64,000 bases of DNA from Kribbella kalugense. GTDB taxonomy: Bacteria; Actinomycetota; Actinomycetes; Propionibacteriales; Kribbellaceae. The notes under the pieces are model-generated. The model was given only the letters and a program-made list of their open reading frames with translations. It searched no databases and was not told where the DNA came from. Position numbers and translations under genes: made by a program. Below are positions 41,213 through 49,077 of the stretch, piece after piece. Each line of letters opens with the position of its first letter. Within the stretch, counting starts at the first letter, position 1. The stretch is taken from the NCBI RefSeq assembly GCF_004365875.1, contig NZ_SODF01000004.1, forward strand, positions 524,718 through 588,717, read 5' to 3'.

Positions 41213-43204
41213 GTGGGTGTTGACGTGCGGGAACTGCTGGAAGCTGCCGTGGCTGGGATCGATGGACAGACGCGGCCGGGGCAGGTGGAAATGGCGCAGG
41301 CCGTGGACACCGCGATGCATGACGGATCGCATCTCCTCGTCCAGGCAGGAACCGGCACCGGCAAGTCCCTCGGGTACCTCGTGCCCGCGTTGCTGCACGC
41401 GATCGAGGACCGCCGGGTGGTCGTGTCCACGGCGACCCTCGCGCTCCAGTCGCAGCTTGTCGACCGCGACGTACCGGCGCTGCTCGACGCGACGGAGAAG
41501 CTCCTCCCGCGCAGACCGTCGTACGCGATCCAGAAGGGGCGGAACAACTACGCCTGCCTGCACCGGATCCGCGAGGGCGCTCCGGACGAGGACGGCATGC
41601 TCGTCGATGTGCCGCCGGCCGGTGAGGTCGGCCGCCAGGTGGTCGAGCTCCGCGACTGGGCCGAGCAGCAGCTCGCCGACGGTGCGGCCGGCGACCGGGA
41701 CCACGCGCCCTCGCATCAGTACCAGGCCTGGCAGCAGGTCGCGATCGCCGCGCGCGAGTGCCTCGGCGCGCAGAAATGCCCGTACGGCGAGGAGTGCTTC
41801 GCCGAGAAGGCGAAAGAGCATGCCCGCAAGGCCGACATCGTCATCACCAACCACGCGCTGCTCTCGATCGACGCCTTCGAGAACCGGACCGTCCTGCCCG
41901 AGCACGACGTCGTCATCGTCGACGAGGCCCACGAGCTGCCCGCGCGCGTCACCGGCGCGGCGGGTGACGAGCTGTCGCCGCAGATGGTCGAGCGCGCCGC
42001 CAAGCGGGCTCGCCGGTTCGTGGACGACGACAAGGCCGACGACCTGATCGACGCCTCCGACGCCCTCCGCGCGGCCCTCGACGGCACTCGCGAGGGTCGC
42101 ATCGAGGGGTCGAACGGGCTGGTCCTGGAGGCGGCCGCGCTGGTCCGCGACGCGGCCCGCGGGATGTATTCCGACCTGAACAAGAAGTCCGACGACAAGG
42201 ACGACGACCCGGACGGCGCCAAGCGTCAGTCCAAGGGCGCGGTCAAGGAGATCTTCGACGTCGCCGAACGCGTGGCCGCACTGAGCGACGCCGATGTCGT
42301 CTGGATGATCGACCGCGACCGTTTCGGCCGCGAGCTCCGGATCGCCCCGCTCACCGTCGCCGGCCTACTTCGCGAGCTGGTTCTCCGCGACCGTACGGCG
42401 GTCCTCACCTCGGCGACCCTGACCCTCGGCGGTGACTTCGACGCGATCGCCCGCCAGGTCGGCCTCCGGCCCTCCGACAGGCTCGATGACGACGATGAGA
42501 TGCCGGAGCTGGACGACTCCGAGGAGAAGGGTCCGCTGCCGTGGCGCGGTCTCGACGTCGGCTCCCCGTTCGAGTACGAGAAGCAGGCGATTCTGTACGT
42601 CGCCAAGCACCTGCCGCCGCCGCATCGCGACGGGCTGGGCAAGAAGCAGTTCGAGGAGATCATCGACCTGATCACCGCGGCCGGCGGTCGGACGCTTGGC
42701 CTGTTCTCGTCCCGCCGGGCTGCCGAGGCGGCGACGGCCGCGGTTCGTGAGGCAACCGATCTCAAGGTGTTGTGCCAGGGCGACGCCCAGCTCGGTGAGC
42801 TGGCCCGCGAGTTCGTCGACGACCCGGAGACGTCGCTGTTCGGGACGCTGTCGCTGTGGCAGGGGATCGACGTACCGGGGTCGACCTGCAACCTGGTGAT
42901 CATCGACCGCGTCCCGTTCCCGCGTCCGGACGAGCCCCTGATGGCGGCCCGCCAGCGCGCGGTCGACGAGGCCGGTGGAAACGGGTTCATGGCGGTGGCC
43001 GCGACCCACGCCGGCCTGCTACTGGCGCAGGGCACCGGCCGGCTGATCCGCCGCAGCTCGGACCGCGGCGTGGTCGCGATCCTCGACCCCCGCATCGTCA
43101 CCCAGCGGTACGGCGGCTTTCTGCGCGCCTCCTTGCCTCCGATGTGGCCGACCGCCGATCGTGAGAAGGTGCTCGGTGCCTTGAAGCGGTTGCAGTCCAC
43201 ATGA
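41213..43204 (+). CDS. DinG/XPD-type ATP-dependent helicase
   Basis: 663-residue superfamily 2 helicase of the Fe-S type, unwinding damaged or structured DNA 5' to 3'. Walker A AGTGTGKS (about 45-52), a four-cysteine [4Fe-4S] set (NYACLHRI, then three Cys in CLGAQKCPYGEECF), DEAH box VDEAHELPAR, motif III-like LTSATLTLGG and motif VI QGTGRLIRR. GTG at 41213 fits a leaderless start; an in-frame GTG at 41207 is the alternative. The stop overlaps the ligase start (ATGA), linking the two as a repair pair. Confidence 0.9.
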   Translation: MGVDVRELLEAAVAGIDGQTRPGQVEMAQAVDTAMHDGSHLLVQAGTGTGKSLGYLVPALLHAIEDRRVVVSTATLALQSQLVDRDVPALLDATEKLLPRRPSYAIQKGRNNYACLHRIREGAPDEDGMLVDVPPAGEVGRQVVELRDWAEQQLADGAAGDRDHAPSHQYQAWQQVAIAARECLGAQKCPYGEECFAEKAKEHARKADIVITNHALLSIDAFENRTVLPEHDVVIVDEAHELPARVTGAAGDELSPQMVERAAKRARRFVDDDKADDLIDASDALRAALDGTREGRIEGSNGLVLEAAALVRDAARGMYSDLNKKSDDKDDDPDGAKRQSKGAVKEIFDVAERVAALSDADVVWMIDRDRFGRELRIAPLTVAGLLRELVLRDRTAVLTSATLTLGGDFDAIARQVGLRPSDRLDDDDEMPELDDSEEKGPLPWRGLDVGSPFEYEKQAILYVAKHLPPPHRDGLGKKQFEEIIDLITAAGGRTLGLFSSRRAAEAATAAVREATDLKVLCQGDAQLGELAREFVDDPETSLFGTLSLWQGIDVPGSTCNLVIIDRVPFPRPDEPLMAARQRAVDEAGGNGFMAVAATHAGLLLAQGTGRLIRRSSDRGVVAILDPRIVTQRYGGFLRASLPPMWPTADREKVLGALKRLQST

Positions 43205-44181
43205 GTCCCGTGACCGGTCCGCCGGTGCTGCCGATGATGGCTGCGCTGGGGGAGATGCCGACAGGCTCGGGCTGGTCGTACGAGTTGAAGTGGGACGGCA
43301 TCCGCGTCATCGCCGAGGTGGACGACGGGGTCTGCCGGCTGTGGTCGCGCAACAGCCACGATGTGTCCGGTGGGTACCCGGAGTTGATCGGTCTCGCTGA
43401 GGCGCCGGGGTTGCGGCTGCCCGCCGTACTGGATGGTGAGATCGTCACGCTGGACGAGAACGGCGCACCGTCATTCGGTCTGCTGCAGCGGCGGATGCAC
43501 GTCCGCGATCCACGTCAGCTCAGGCACCTGATCACCGAGGTGCCGGTTTCGGTGCGACTGTTCGACGTGCTCAGGTTCGACGGAGAGTGGTTGCTAGAGG
43601 CAACGTACGACGATCGTCGCGGGCTGCTGGACTCGCTGGACATCGGCGACCCGTTCTGGGAGATCCCACCGGCGTTGCAGGACGGTGCCGTGGCGTTGGA
43701 TCAGTCCGCGGCGCAAGGCCTGGAAGGGGTCGTCGCGAAGCGGCGGAAGTCGCGGTACCTCCCGGGGCGCCGCAGCGCCGACTGGATCAAGGTCAAGCCG
43801 GTGAAGACCAGAGACGTCGTGCTCTGCGGATGGCACCCGGGGGAGGGCAACCGGGAAGGCCGGATCGGCTCCTTCTACTGCGGGGCGTACGCCGAGCCCG
43901 GTGGTGAGCTCCTGCTGATCGGCAAGGTCGGATCGGGCCTGGACTTCGCGACTCTGGACATGCTGAGTGCCGAGCTGAGTGGACTTGAGATCGACCGGCC
44001 GGCGTTCGACCCGGCGACGATTCCGACCACCGACCGGCGGCGGGCGCACTGGCTGGATCCGGTCCTGGTCGCCGAGGTCACCTACTCCGGCTGGGCCGGC
44101 GACGGCCGGCTCCGGCATCCGGTCTGGCGCGGCCTGCGGCTCGACATCGACCCGGAAGCGGTGCTCGTCGGGTCCGGGTGA
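43201..44181 (+). CDS. Stand-alone ATP-dependent DNA ligase (LigC/LigD-ligase type)
   Basis: 326 residues. Adenylated lysine K30 in ELKWDGIR (motif I), then DGEIVTLDE, VRLFDVLRFDG, EGVVAKR (motif IV) and DWIKVKP (motif V), followed by an OB domain. It corresponds to the ligase domain of LigD without polymerase or nuclease parts, and no ku gene is adjacent. Translationally coupled to the DinG-like helicase. Likely seals nicks in repair; whether it serves NHEJ or another path cannot be told. Confidence 0.88.
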   Translation: MSPVTGPPVLPMMAALGEMPTGSGWSYELKWDGIRVIAEVDDGVCRLWSRNSHDVSGGYPELIGLAEAPGLRLPAVLDGEIVTLDENGAPSFGLLQRRMHVRDPRQLRHLITEVPVSVRLFDVLRFDGEWLLEATYDDRRGLLDSLDIGDPFWEIPPALQDGAVALDQSAAQGLEGVVAKRRKSRYLPGRRSADWIKVKPVKTRDVVLCGWHPGEGNREGRIGSFYCGAYAEPGGELLLIGKVGSGLDFATLDMLSAELSGLEIDRPAFDPATIPTTDRRRAHWLDPVLVAEVTYSGWAGDGRLRHPVWRGLRLDIDPEAVLVGSG

Positions 44182-44236
44182 GCGACATGCAGACAGGCAC
44201 CGCAATTGTTCGGAATGCGGTGAGAATTCTGCGGCA

Positions 44237-44265
44237 CTGCGACGGTGGATGTTCAGCTGTCGCAG
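44237..44265 (+). terminator. Weak hairpin after the ligase gene
   Basis: CTGCGAC (44237-44243) pairs with GTCGCAG (44259-44265), followed by AAAACA. An alternative pairing TTCTGCG (44227-44233) with CGCAGAA (44261-44267) shares the right arm. It lies 55 bases after the ligase stop, between convergent genes. No gene is seen in 44182-44355. Confidence 0.4.
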
Positions 44266-44355
44266 AAAACAAGGGATTTCGGTCAACGCCGATAGCGAGC
44301 TCTGGTGCTCTTCACGTTGAGCGACTTGTTGCGTACGGCCCCGAACCGCGATGGA

Positions 44356-44865
44356 TCAGTCGTTCGTTTCCCTCGACGGTGCAGGCACCGCCAGCGCAGC
44401 CTCGATCTTGTCGGCCAGCTTCTCCGGCGAGTGGGTGGGCGCGTAGCGCGCGATCACCCCACCGTCACGGCCGATCAGGAACTTGGTGAAGTTCCACTTG
44501 ATCCGGCCGCCGAGCAGGCCGCCCTGCTCGCGTTTCAGCCAGTTGTACAACGGAATCGTCTTCGACCCGTTGACGTCGATCTTGGAGAACATCGGGAACG
44601 TGACGTGATAGATCGTCGAGCAGAAGTTCGCGATCTCGTTCTCGTCACCAGGCTCCTGGTGGCCGAACTGGTCGCAGGGGAAGCCGAGCACCGAGAAGCC
44701 CTGCCGGCGGTAAGACCGGTAGAGCTTCTGAAGTCCTGAGTACTGCGGAGTCTGGGCACACTGCGACGCCGTGTTCACCACCAGGAGCACCTGGTCGCGG
44801 AAATCGGCAAGAGACTGTTCATTGCCTTCGATCCGCGTGGCGCTGAAGTCATAGACAGTCGTCAT
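44356..44865 (-). CDS. Glutathione peroxidase-family peroxidase (Cys type)
   Basis: 169 residues. The peroxidatic residue is a cysteine, C36, in NTASQCAQTPQY rather than selenocysteine. The catalytic Gln is in FPCDQFGHQEPG and the Trp-Asn pair in KWNFTKFLIGRDG. Such bacterial enzymes usually take electrons from thioredoxin, reducing lipid or organic peroxides; the second Cys in FPCDQF may be the resolving residue. It lies just downstream of lexA on the same strand, 48 bases away. Confidence 0.93.
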   Translation of the reverse strand: MTTVYDFSATRIEGNEQSLADFRDQVLLVVNTASQCAQTPQYSGLQKLYRSYRRQGFSVLGFPCDQFGHQEPGDENEIANFCSTIYHVTFPMFSKIDVNGSKTIPLYNWLKREQGGLLGGRIKWNFTKFLIGRDGGVIARYAPTHSPEKLADKIEAALAVPAPSRETND

Positions 44866-44913
44866 GACTCAATGCTGACACGACACGCCCGAGTTCGCTC
44901 GCCGTCTGAGATG

Positions 44914-45726
44914 TCAGACTCGGCGCAGAACTGTTACGACCTTTCCGAGAATGACGGCATCCTTGCCGTCGATCGGCTCGAACGCCGGGTTGTGTGGTAG
45001 CAGCAGGATCTCGGTCTTGGTCTTCTTGAACGTCTTCACCGTCGCCTCGCCGTCGATCATCGCGGCCACGATGTCGCCGTTCTCCGCGGTCTGCTCCTGC
45101 CGCACGACCACCCAGTCGCCGTCGCAGATGGCCGCGTCGATCATCGACTCGCCCTTGACCTTCAGCATGAACAGCGTGCCCTCGCCGACCATTGCCTTGG
45201 GCAACGGGAAGACCTCTTCGATCTCCTGCTCGGCCAGGATCGGGTTACCGGCGGCGATCTGGCCGACCACCGGCACGTAGACCGCGTCCGGGTGCGCGTC
45301 ACCGGCACCGGTCTCGTCGTACGTCGTCTGCCGCACCGAGCCGAGCGCCGACCGCCGGGCCGCGGCGTCGACCTCGCCCGGGTAGCGAACCTCGATCGCC
45401 CGTGGGCGATTCGGGTCGCGGCGGAGCAGGCCCTTCTGCTCGAGCACGCGAAGCTGGTGGGACACCGAGGAGGAGCTGGTCAGGCCGACCCGCTCACCGA
45501 TCTCGCGCATCGACGGCGGGTAGCCGCGGCTGTCCACCGAATCGCGGATCACGTCCAGCACGCGGCGCTGGCGCGGGGTCAGTCCGGTCGCGTCGGCCGG
45601 CCCGTCGGGCAGCTCGCTGACGGTCCGGCCCGCAGTCTTGTCTCCAGACTTGCCCGCAGCCTTGTCCGCAGCCTTGTCCGCACCGGTGCGCTCGTCCTTG
45701 CTGGAACCGCTCGGCGTCCTGGCCAT
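44914..45726 (-). CDS. lexA: SOS repressor LexA
   Basis: 270-residue repressor of DNA-damage genes. A long Lys/Ala/Asp-rich N-terminal extension (about 45 residues) precedes the winged helix (LTPRQRRVLDVIRDSVDSRG; SSSSVSHQLRVLEQKGLL). The self-cleavage site is A159-G160 (QIAAGNP). The catalytic dyad is S194 (KGESMID) and K231. Cleavage is expected on RecA activation. An in-frame start downstream could remove the extension. Four SOS-box-like sites lie between it and the divergent LysM gene, so it probably represses both. Confidence 0.95.
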   Translation of the reverse strand: MARTPSGSSKDERTGADKAADKAAGKSGDKTAGRTVSELPDGPADATGLTPRQRRVLDVIRDSVDSRGYPPSMREIGERVGLTSSSSVSHQLRVLEQKGLLRRDPNRPRAIEVRYPGEVDAAARRSALGSVRQTTYDETGAGDAHPDAVYVPVVGQIAAGNPILAEQEIEEVFPLPKAMVGEGTLFMLKVKGESMIDAAICDGDWVVVRQEQTAENGDIVAAMIDGEATVKTFKKTKTEILLLPHNPAFEPIDGKDAVILGKVVTVLRRV

Positions 45727-45814
45727 CGGTGGTTACTCCTCGGGTCGGGCCGGCGATCACACCACCGGCCGAAACTTGCTCGACTGTGATGACCGTAGAC
45801 CGAATCCTGAGATT

Positions 45815-45834
45815 CTTCAAACATCTGTTCGAAG
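45815..45834. promoter_or_regulatory. SOS box 1, lexA-proximal
   Basis: CTTCAAACATCTGTTCGAAG matches CGAAC-N4-GTTCG with one change in the left half (CAAAC) and extended symmetry (CTTC/GAAG). It lies 89 bases upstream of the lexA start. Confidence 0.75.
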
Positions 45835-45845
45835 GCGTGTCGGTT

Positions 45846-45859
45846 CGCACGTCTGTTCG
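45846..45859. promoter_or_regulatory. SOS box 2
   Basis: CGCACGTCTGTTCG differs from CGAAC-N4-GTTCG at one base. Its start is 28 bases from the core of box 1 (45818), close to three helical turns, allowing adjacent LexA dimers. Confidence 0.6.
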
Positions 45860-45965
45860 TGTGTCAGGTTATAAGCCGCCCGCGAGGGTGCCGGCCGGCC
45901 GGGAATTTCCTGGGCGTGTCCTGGTTGGAAATGGTTGCGCATCGGGTGCCTGTCGGTTAATCATT

Positions 45966-45979
45966 CGTACAGACGTTCG
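45966..45979. promoter_or_regulatory. SOS box 3
   Basis: CGTACAGACGTTCG differs from CGAAC-N4-GTTCG at one base. It abuts box 4, starting 16 bases before it. Confidence 0.6.
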
Positions 45980-45981
45980 AT

Positions 45982-45995
45982 CGAACAGGTGTTCG
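45982..45995. promoter_or_regulatory. SOS box 4, LysM-gene-proximal
   Basis: CGAACAGGTGTTCG is an exact match to the actinobacterial LexA site CGAAC-N4-GTTCG. It lies 99 bases upstream of the LysM gene start. Confidence 0.85.
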
Positions 45996-46094
45996 GGCCG
46001 GTCGAATGGGTCGCTCTTCAGAAACTGTCGGAGGCGGCCGATAGACAGGAGTCGACACCGCAGGACGCGCACTGACCGAGGTCTGGAGGATCCG

Positions 46095-46652
46095 ATGAGC
46101 ACAGCAGCTCTCGCGGCTAACTCGCTGACAGCAGCACTGGCACCGCAACGGTCGCCCGAGGTTGCGCCGCCACGCATGCCGTCCGCGCCGACGGCGCGCA
46201 GCGCGTCGGCAGGGACGACGACGGCCCCGCGCCGCCGTCCCCGGATTCAGGGCACGACCACCGAGTCGCTCCCGGTCCGCGGCTGCTCCGGCGAGTCCGT
46301 GGCCCGCCGGGAGGCCACGGCGACCCACGTCCAGCCCCAGATCGAGCCCTCCGCTCTCCGCCTGACCCGCCGCGGCCGGATGCTGCTGACGGCCCTGTCG
46401 GTCCTGATCTTCGGATCGGCGATCGTCGTCCTCGGTCTCCGTGTCGCCGGTGTCCTGGAGCCCGGCCCGCACTTCACCCACACCGTTCCGGTGCAGGTGG
46501 CCCCCGGCCAGACCCTCTGGTCCATCGCGCAGAACACCAACCCCAGCGAGGACCCCGCCGCGGTCGTCGAGAAGATTGCCGACCTCAACAAACTCTCCTC
46601 CCCGGCCGACATCACTCCAGGCGAAACCCTCCAGATCCCGATCGTCGGCTGA
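46095..46652 (+). CDS. LysM membrane protein, SOS cell-division inhibitor-like (DivS/ChiZ/YneA type)
   Basis: 185 residues: a long Ala/Pro/Arg-rich cytoplasmic N-terminus, one membrane segment (about 95-117), then an external LysM domain (VQVAPGQTLWSIAQNTNPSE through ITPGETLQIP). Genes of this type divergent from lexA halt division during DNA damage (YneA in Bacillus, DivS in corynebacteria, ChiZ in mycobacteria). Two SOS boxes lie upstream. GGAGG precedes the ATG. Its stop directly abuts the stop of the convergent gene. Confidence 0.85.
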   Translation: MSTAALAANSLTAALAPQRSPEVAPPRMPSAPTARSASAGTTTAPRRRPRIQGTTTESLPVRGCSGESVARREATATHVQPQIEPSALRLTRRGRMLLTALSVLIFGSAIVVLGLRVAGVLEPGPHFTHTVPVQVAPGQTLWSIAQNTNPSEDPAAVVEKIADLNKLSSPADITPGETLQIPIVG

Positions 46653-47867
46653 CTAGCGCGGCGCGAAGTACTTCCAGGTCTTGCCGTGATCGGTGCTGAC
46701 GATGGCCTGGTTGCCGTTGTACTGCGCCCCGTAGACGAAATCGCCGGCCGCTGTCAGGTCGCCCAGGTCCGTCGGCGGTGTGAACGGCGTACCGGCACCG
46801 GGCCGGAGGAGTTCGCGGTCCTTGCCCTTCTGATAGAGCGCGAGGCCGGTCCCGTTGTCGAAGGCAACGGGAGACTGCAGATACGTTTCATCCCGGATGG
46901 CCACCGTGGTCCAGTGTTCGCCCCGGTCGGTGGACAACCGCAGCGGCACCTGGTCATCCGACGTCTTGGCCGGGACCAGCGTCTTGCCGTCGGGGCTGAG
47001 ACCGCCCATCTTGTGGGGATCGAAGCCTGGAATCACCACCAGCGTCCTGCCGTCGGGGCTGACCCCCAGCCGGCCATTCACCCGACCCGGACTGATGACG
47101 GAGTGGTCCCAGGTCTTGCCGTGGTCATCGGTCCAGTAGATGTTGCCGACGCCGCTGTTCTTGGCGCCGACGACCCACCACCGACCGGTGGTGTCTTGCT
47201 GGGGCTGGCCGGCGTTGTCGACCCCGGGGATCTTCACCTCCCGCAGCGTGCCGGTCTCCGGGTTCAGTGCCCGCAGGGTGCCGTACGCCAGCAGCACGTC
47301 GCCCTGGCCGAACTCGCTGGTCGGCGGAGCCCAGTGCACCTTCTTCTCGACCCGGCCCTGATCCGTCAGCCCGACCATCACGGCCTGGGCCCAGCTCGGA
47401 TCGCTGCCCTTCATGCTCGTCGGCATCGCCAATGCCAGCAGCTCGTCACCGACCCGCAGCACGTCGTACTGGTTCTTGCGCACCGGCGCGGTGGTCCGCA
47501 CCCCGTCCCGGCTCAGCACCGCGGCGTTGTTCCAGGTGTTTCCCGGCTGAGGTGACGTCCACACAGCACCCCACCGGGTCGGCGTGGCGAACGTGATGCC
47601 GGCCGCGCCGGACTTCTTGTCGTGGATCAGGTTCTCAGCCGCCTGGTCGACCGGGATCGACGCGGTCGGCGGCTTCTCGGTGCCGGTCACGTTCCCGAGC
47701 GGCAGAACGGCAGCCAGCACTGCGATCGTCACCGCCGCGACGACTCCCGCACCGGTCAGTGCCTGCCGACGGTGGCGGCGGCGGATGCCACGGCGTTCCA
47801 GAGCCTCGAAAGGCAACGGCTGGACGGTCTCCTGGACCTCCCAGGACAGTTCTTTCAGCTCAGACAT
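46653..47867 (-). CDS. Membrane-anchored BNR/propeller-like protein paired with ECF sigma factor
   Basis: 404 residues. A short cytoplasmic part (MSELKELSWEVQETVQPLPF) and a basic stretch precede one membrane segment (about 53-75). The outer domain shows sialidase/BNR-like repeats: YWTDDHGKTWDHS, STDRGEHWTTVA and STDHGKTWKYFA (SxDxGxxW). It begins inside the end of the sigma-factor gene. The layout suggests an anti-sigma/sensor for that sigma factor, with the propeller reading an external signal; no known anti-sigma motif is visible. Confidence 0.7.
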   Translation of the reverse strand: MSELKELSWEVQETVQPLPFEALERRGIRRRHRRQALTGAGVVAAVTIAVLAAVLPLGNVTGTEKPPTASIPVDQAAENLIHDKKSGAAGITFATPTRWGAVWTSPQPGNTWNNAAVLSRDGVRTTAPVRKNQYDVLRVGDELLALAMPTSMKGSDPSWAQAVMVGLTDQGRVEKKVHWAPPTSEFGQGDVLLAYGTLRALNPETGTLREVKIPGVDNAGQPQQDTTGRWWVVGAKNSGVGNIYWTDDHGKTWDHSVISPGRVNGRLGVSPDGRTLVVIPGFDPHKMGGLSPDGKTLVPAKTSDDQVPLRLSTDRGEHWTTVAIRDETYLQSPVAFDNGTGLALYQKGKDRELLRPGAGTPFTPPTDLGDLTAAGDFVYGAQYNGNQAIVSTDHGKTWKYFAPR

Positions 47868-48405
47868 GGTTGACCTCCTCGGCGTCGTCGGCGAACTCGT
47901 GGACCAGCGGAGCCAGCCCGGCCCTGCCCCGGGAGAGGCGAGCCTTGACCGTCCCTTCCGGAACACCCAGCTGTACGGCGATCTCGCGCACCGGCAGATC
48001 GACGATGTGGTGCAGCACAATCGCCTCGCGCTGTTCGTAGGGGAGCTGTCGCAGGGCCGCGACCAGAGCGACCCGGTCCGCGGTCAGCCCGGTCATCGCG
48101 GTCTCGGGGACGCCTGCGCGAGAGAGCAACCCGTGGAATCGGGTCGCCCGGCGGTAGCGCCGCCGTACCGCGTTCAGCGCGACCGTGCGCAGCCACGCCT
48201 CCGGGTTGTCGAGCTTGGCGAACCGCCGGGGTTTCTCGACCGCCTGGACGAACGCCTCCTGGACGGCATCCTCGGCCTCGCCGAGACTCCCGCAGATCGC
48301 GAACAGTTGCCCGACCAGCCGCCGGTAACAGCCCTCGTACAGCTCGCGCACCATGTCGACCGTGTCGCCAATGCCGCCAATGTCGACTGTGTCGCCGTCA
48401 GCCAT
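47860..48405 (-). CDS. ECF-type RNA polymerase sigma factor
   Basis: 181 residues. Region 2: YEGCYRRLVGQLFAICGSLG with AEDAVQEAFVQAVEKPRRF and LDNPEAWLRTVALN. Region 4: LPYEQREAIVLHHIVDLPVR then LGVPEGTVKARLSRG. The chosen ATG (MADGDTVDI) has GGGGAG upstream; an ATG 33 bases earlier is possible. Coupled to the downstream membrane protein gene by an overlap of eight bases. Confidence 0.87.
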   Translation of the reverse strand: MADGDTVDIGGIGDTVDMVRELYEGCYRRLVGQLFAICGSLGEAEDAVQEAFVQAVEKPRRFAKLDNPEAWLRTVALNAVRRRYRRATRFHGLLSRAGVPETAMTGLTADRVALVAALRQLPYEQREAIVLHHIVDLPVREIAVQLGVPEGTVKARLSRGRAGLAPLVHEFADDAEEVNHV

Positions 48406-48465
48406 CACCACTCCCCAGATCGGACTCTTTGCCTGCACGAGTCCTGGCGAAGGGATCCGGTTGCA

Positions 48466-49038
48466 TCAGCCGGCGTCGGCCTCACGCCAATCGTCCTCCA
48501 GGAGCGCGTAGACATACTCGTTCGCCCACTCACCCTTGAACTGGAGTGCGTCGATGAAGTGCGCCTCCCGCCGCATCCCGAGCCGCTCGAGCAGGCGAGC
48601 CGACGCCGTGTTCCGATCGTCCAGAATTGCCACGATTCGATGCAGGCCGAGCTCGTCGAAGCCGACGCGCAGCATCTCCCGCGCAGCCTCCGCCGCAAGT
48701 CCCTTGCCCTGGTACGCCGAGTGCAGCGCAAAGCCGATCTCGCCCTGACGATCGGTCTCGCTCGCCCACTTCAGCAGGACCTCGCCGATCACGGTCTTGG
48801 TCTCGCGCAGCTCGATGGCGAGCACCAGCCACTGGCCCGACTCCGTCAGCTCGCCCTGCGGAAGCTTCTTCTCCAATGCGACCCGCGTCTCGTCCCGATC
48901 GCGCACCGGCCACGGTGTGTACCGGACCACCTCCGGCCGCGAGTGGAACGCGTACAGATCGTCCAGGTCGTCCATTCGGTGCGGCCGCAGTTCCAGCCGC
49001 TCGGTCAGCAGCGGGTACGCGGGTCGGAATCCAGTCAC
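48466..49038 (-). CDS. RimJ/RimL-type GNAT acetyltransferase
   Basis: 190 residues: LLTERLELRPHRMDDLDDLY at the start, the acetyl-CoA motif GFALHSAYQGKGLAAEAARE and DDRNTASARLLERLGMRREA, all typical of the RimJ/RimL group that acetylates protein N-termini or small molecules. GTG start with GAGGATGG upstream. It lies back to back with a TetR-type regulator whose operator-like site is in the 26-base gap, so it may be a target of that regulator. Confidence 0.88.
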   Translation of the reverse strand: MTGFRPAYPLLTERLELRPHRMDDLDDLYAFHSRPEVVRYTPWPVRDRDETRVALEKKLPQGELTESGQWLVLAIELRETKTVIGEVLLKWASETDRQGEIGFALHSAYQGKGLAAEAAREMLRVGFDELGLHRIVAILDDRNTASARLLERLGMRREAHFIDALQFKGEWANEYVYALLEDDWREADAG

Positions 49039-49058
49039 GGCACCATCCTCGGCTAAGC

Positions 49059-49077
49059 TGTCTAATGACGTTAGACA
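49059..49077. promoter_or_regulatory. Operator-like palindrome over the tetR start
   Basis: TGTCTAA-TGACG-TTAGACA: seven-base perfect arms with a five-base centre. The start codon of the TetR gene (49065) lies inside the site, and a -10-like TAAGCT (49054-49059) ends at its left edge. This fits autorepression by a TetR dimer, and it could also control the divergent GNAT gene. Confidence 0.7.

Noticed and set aside
44178..44489. A GTG-started frame overlapping the ligase stop (GTGA)
   Set aside because: It runs antisense into the glutathione peroxidase gene, has no family match, and its sequence loses gene-like character after the overlap.
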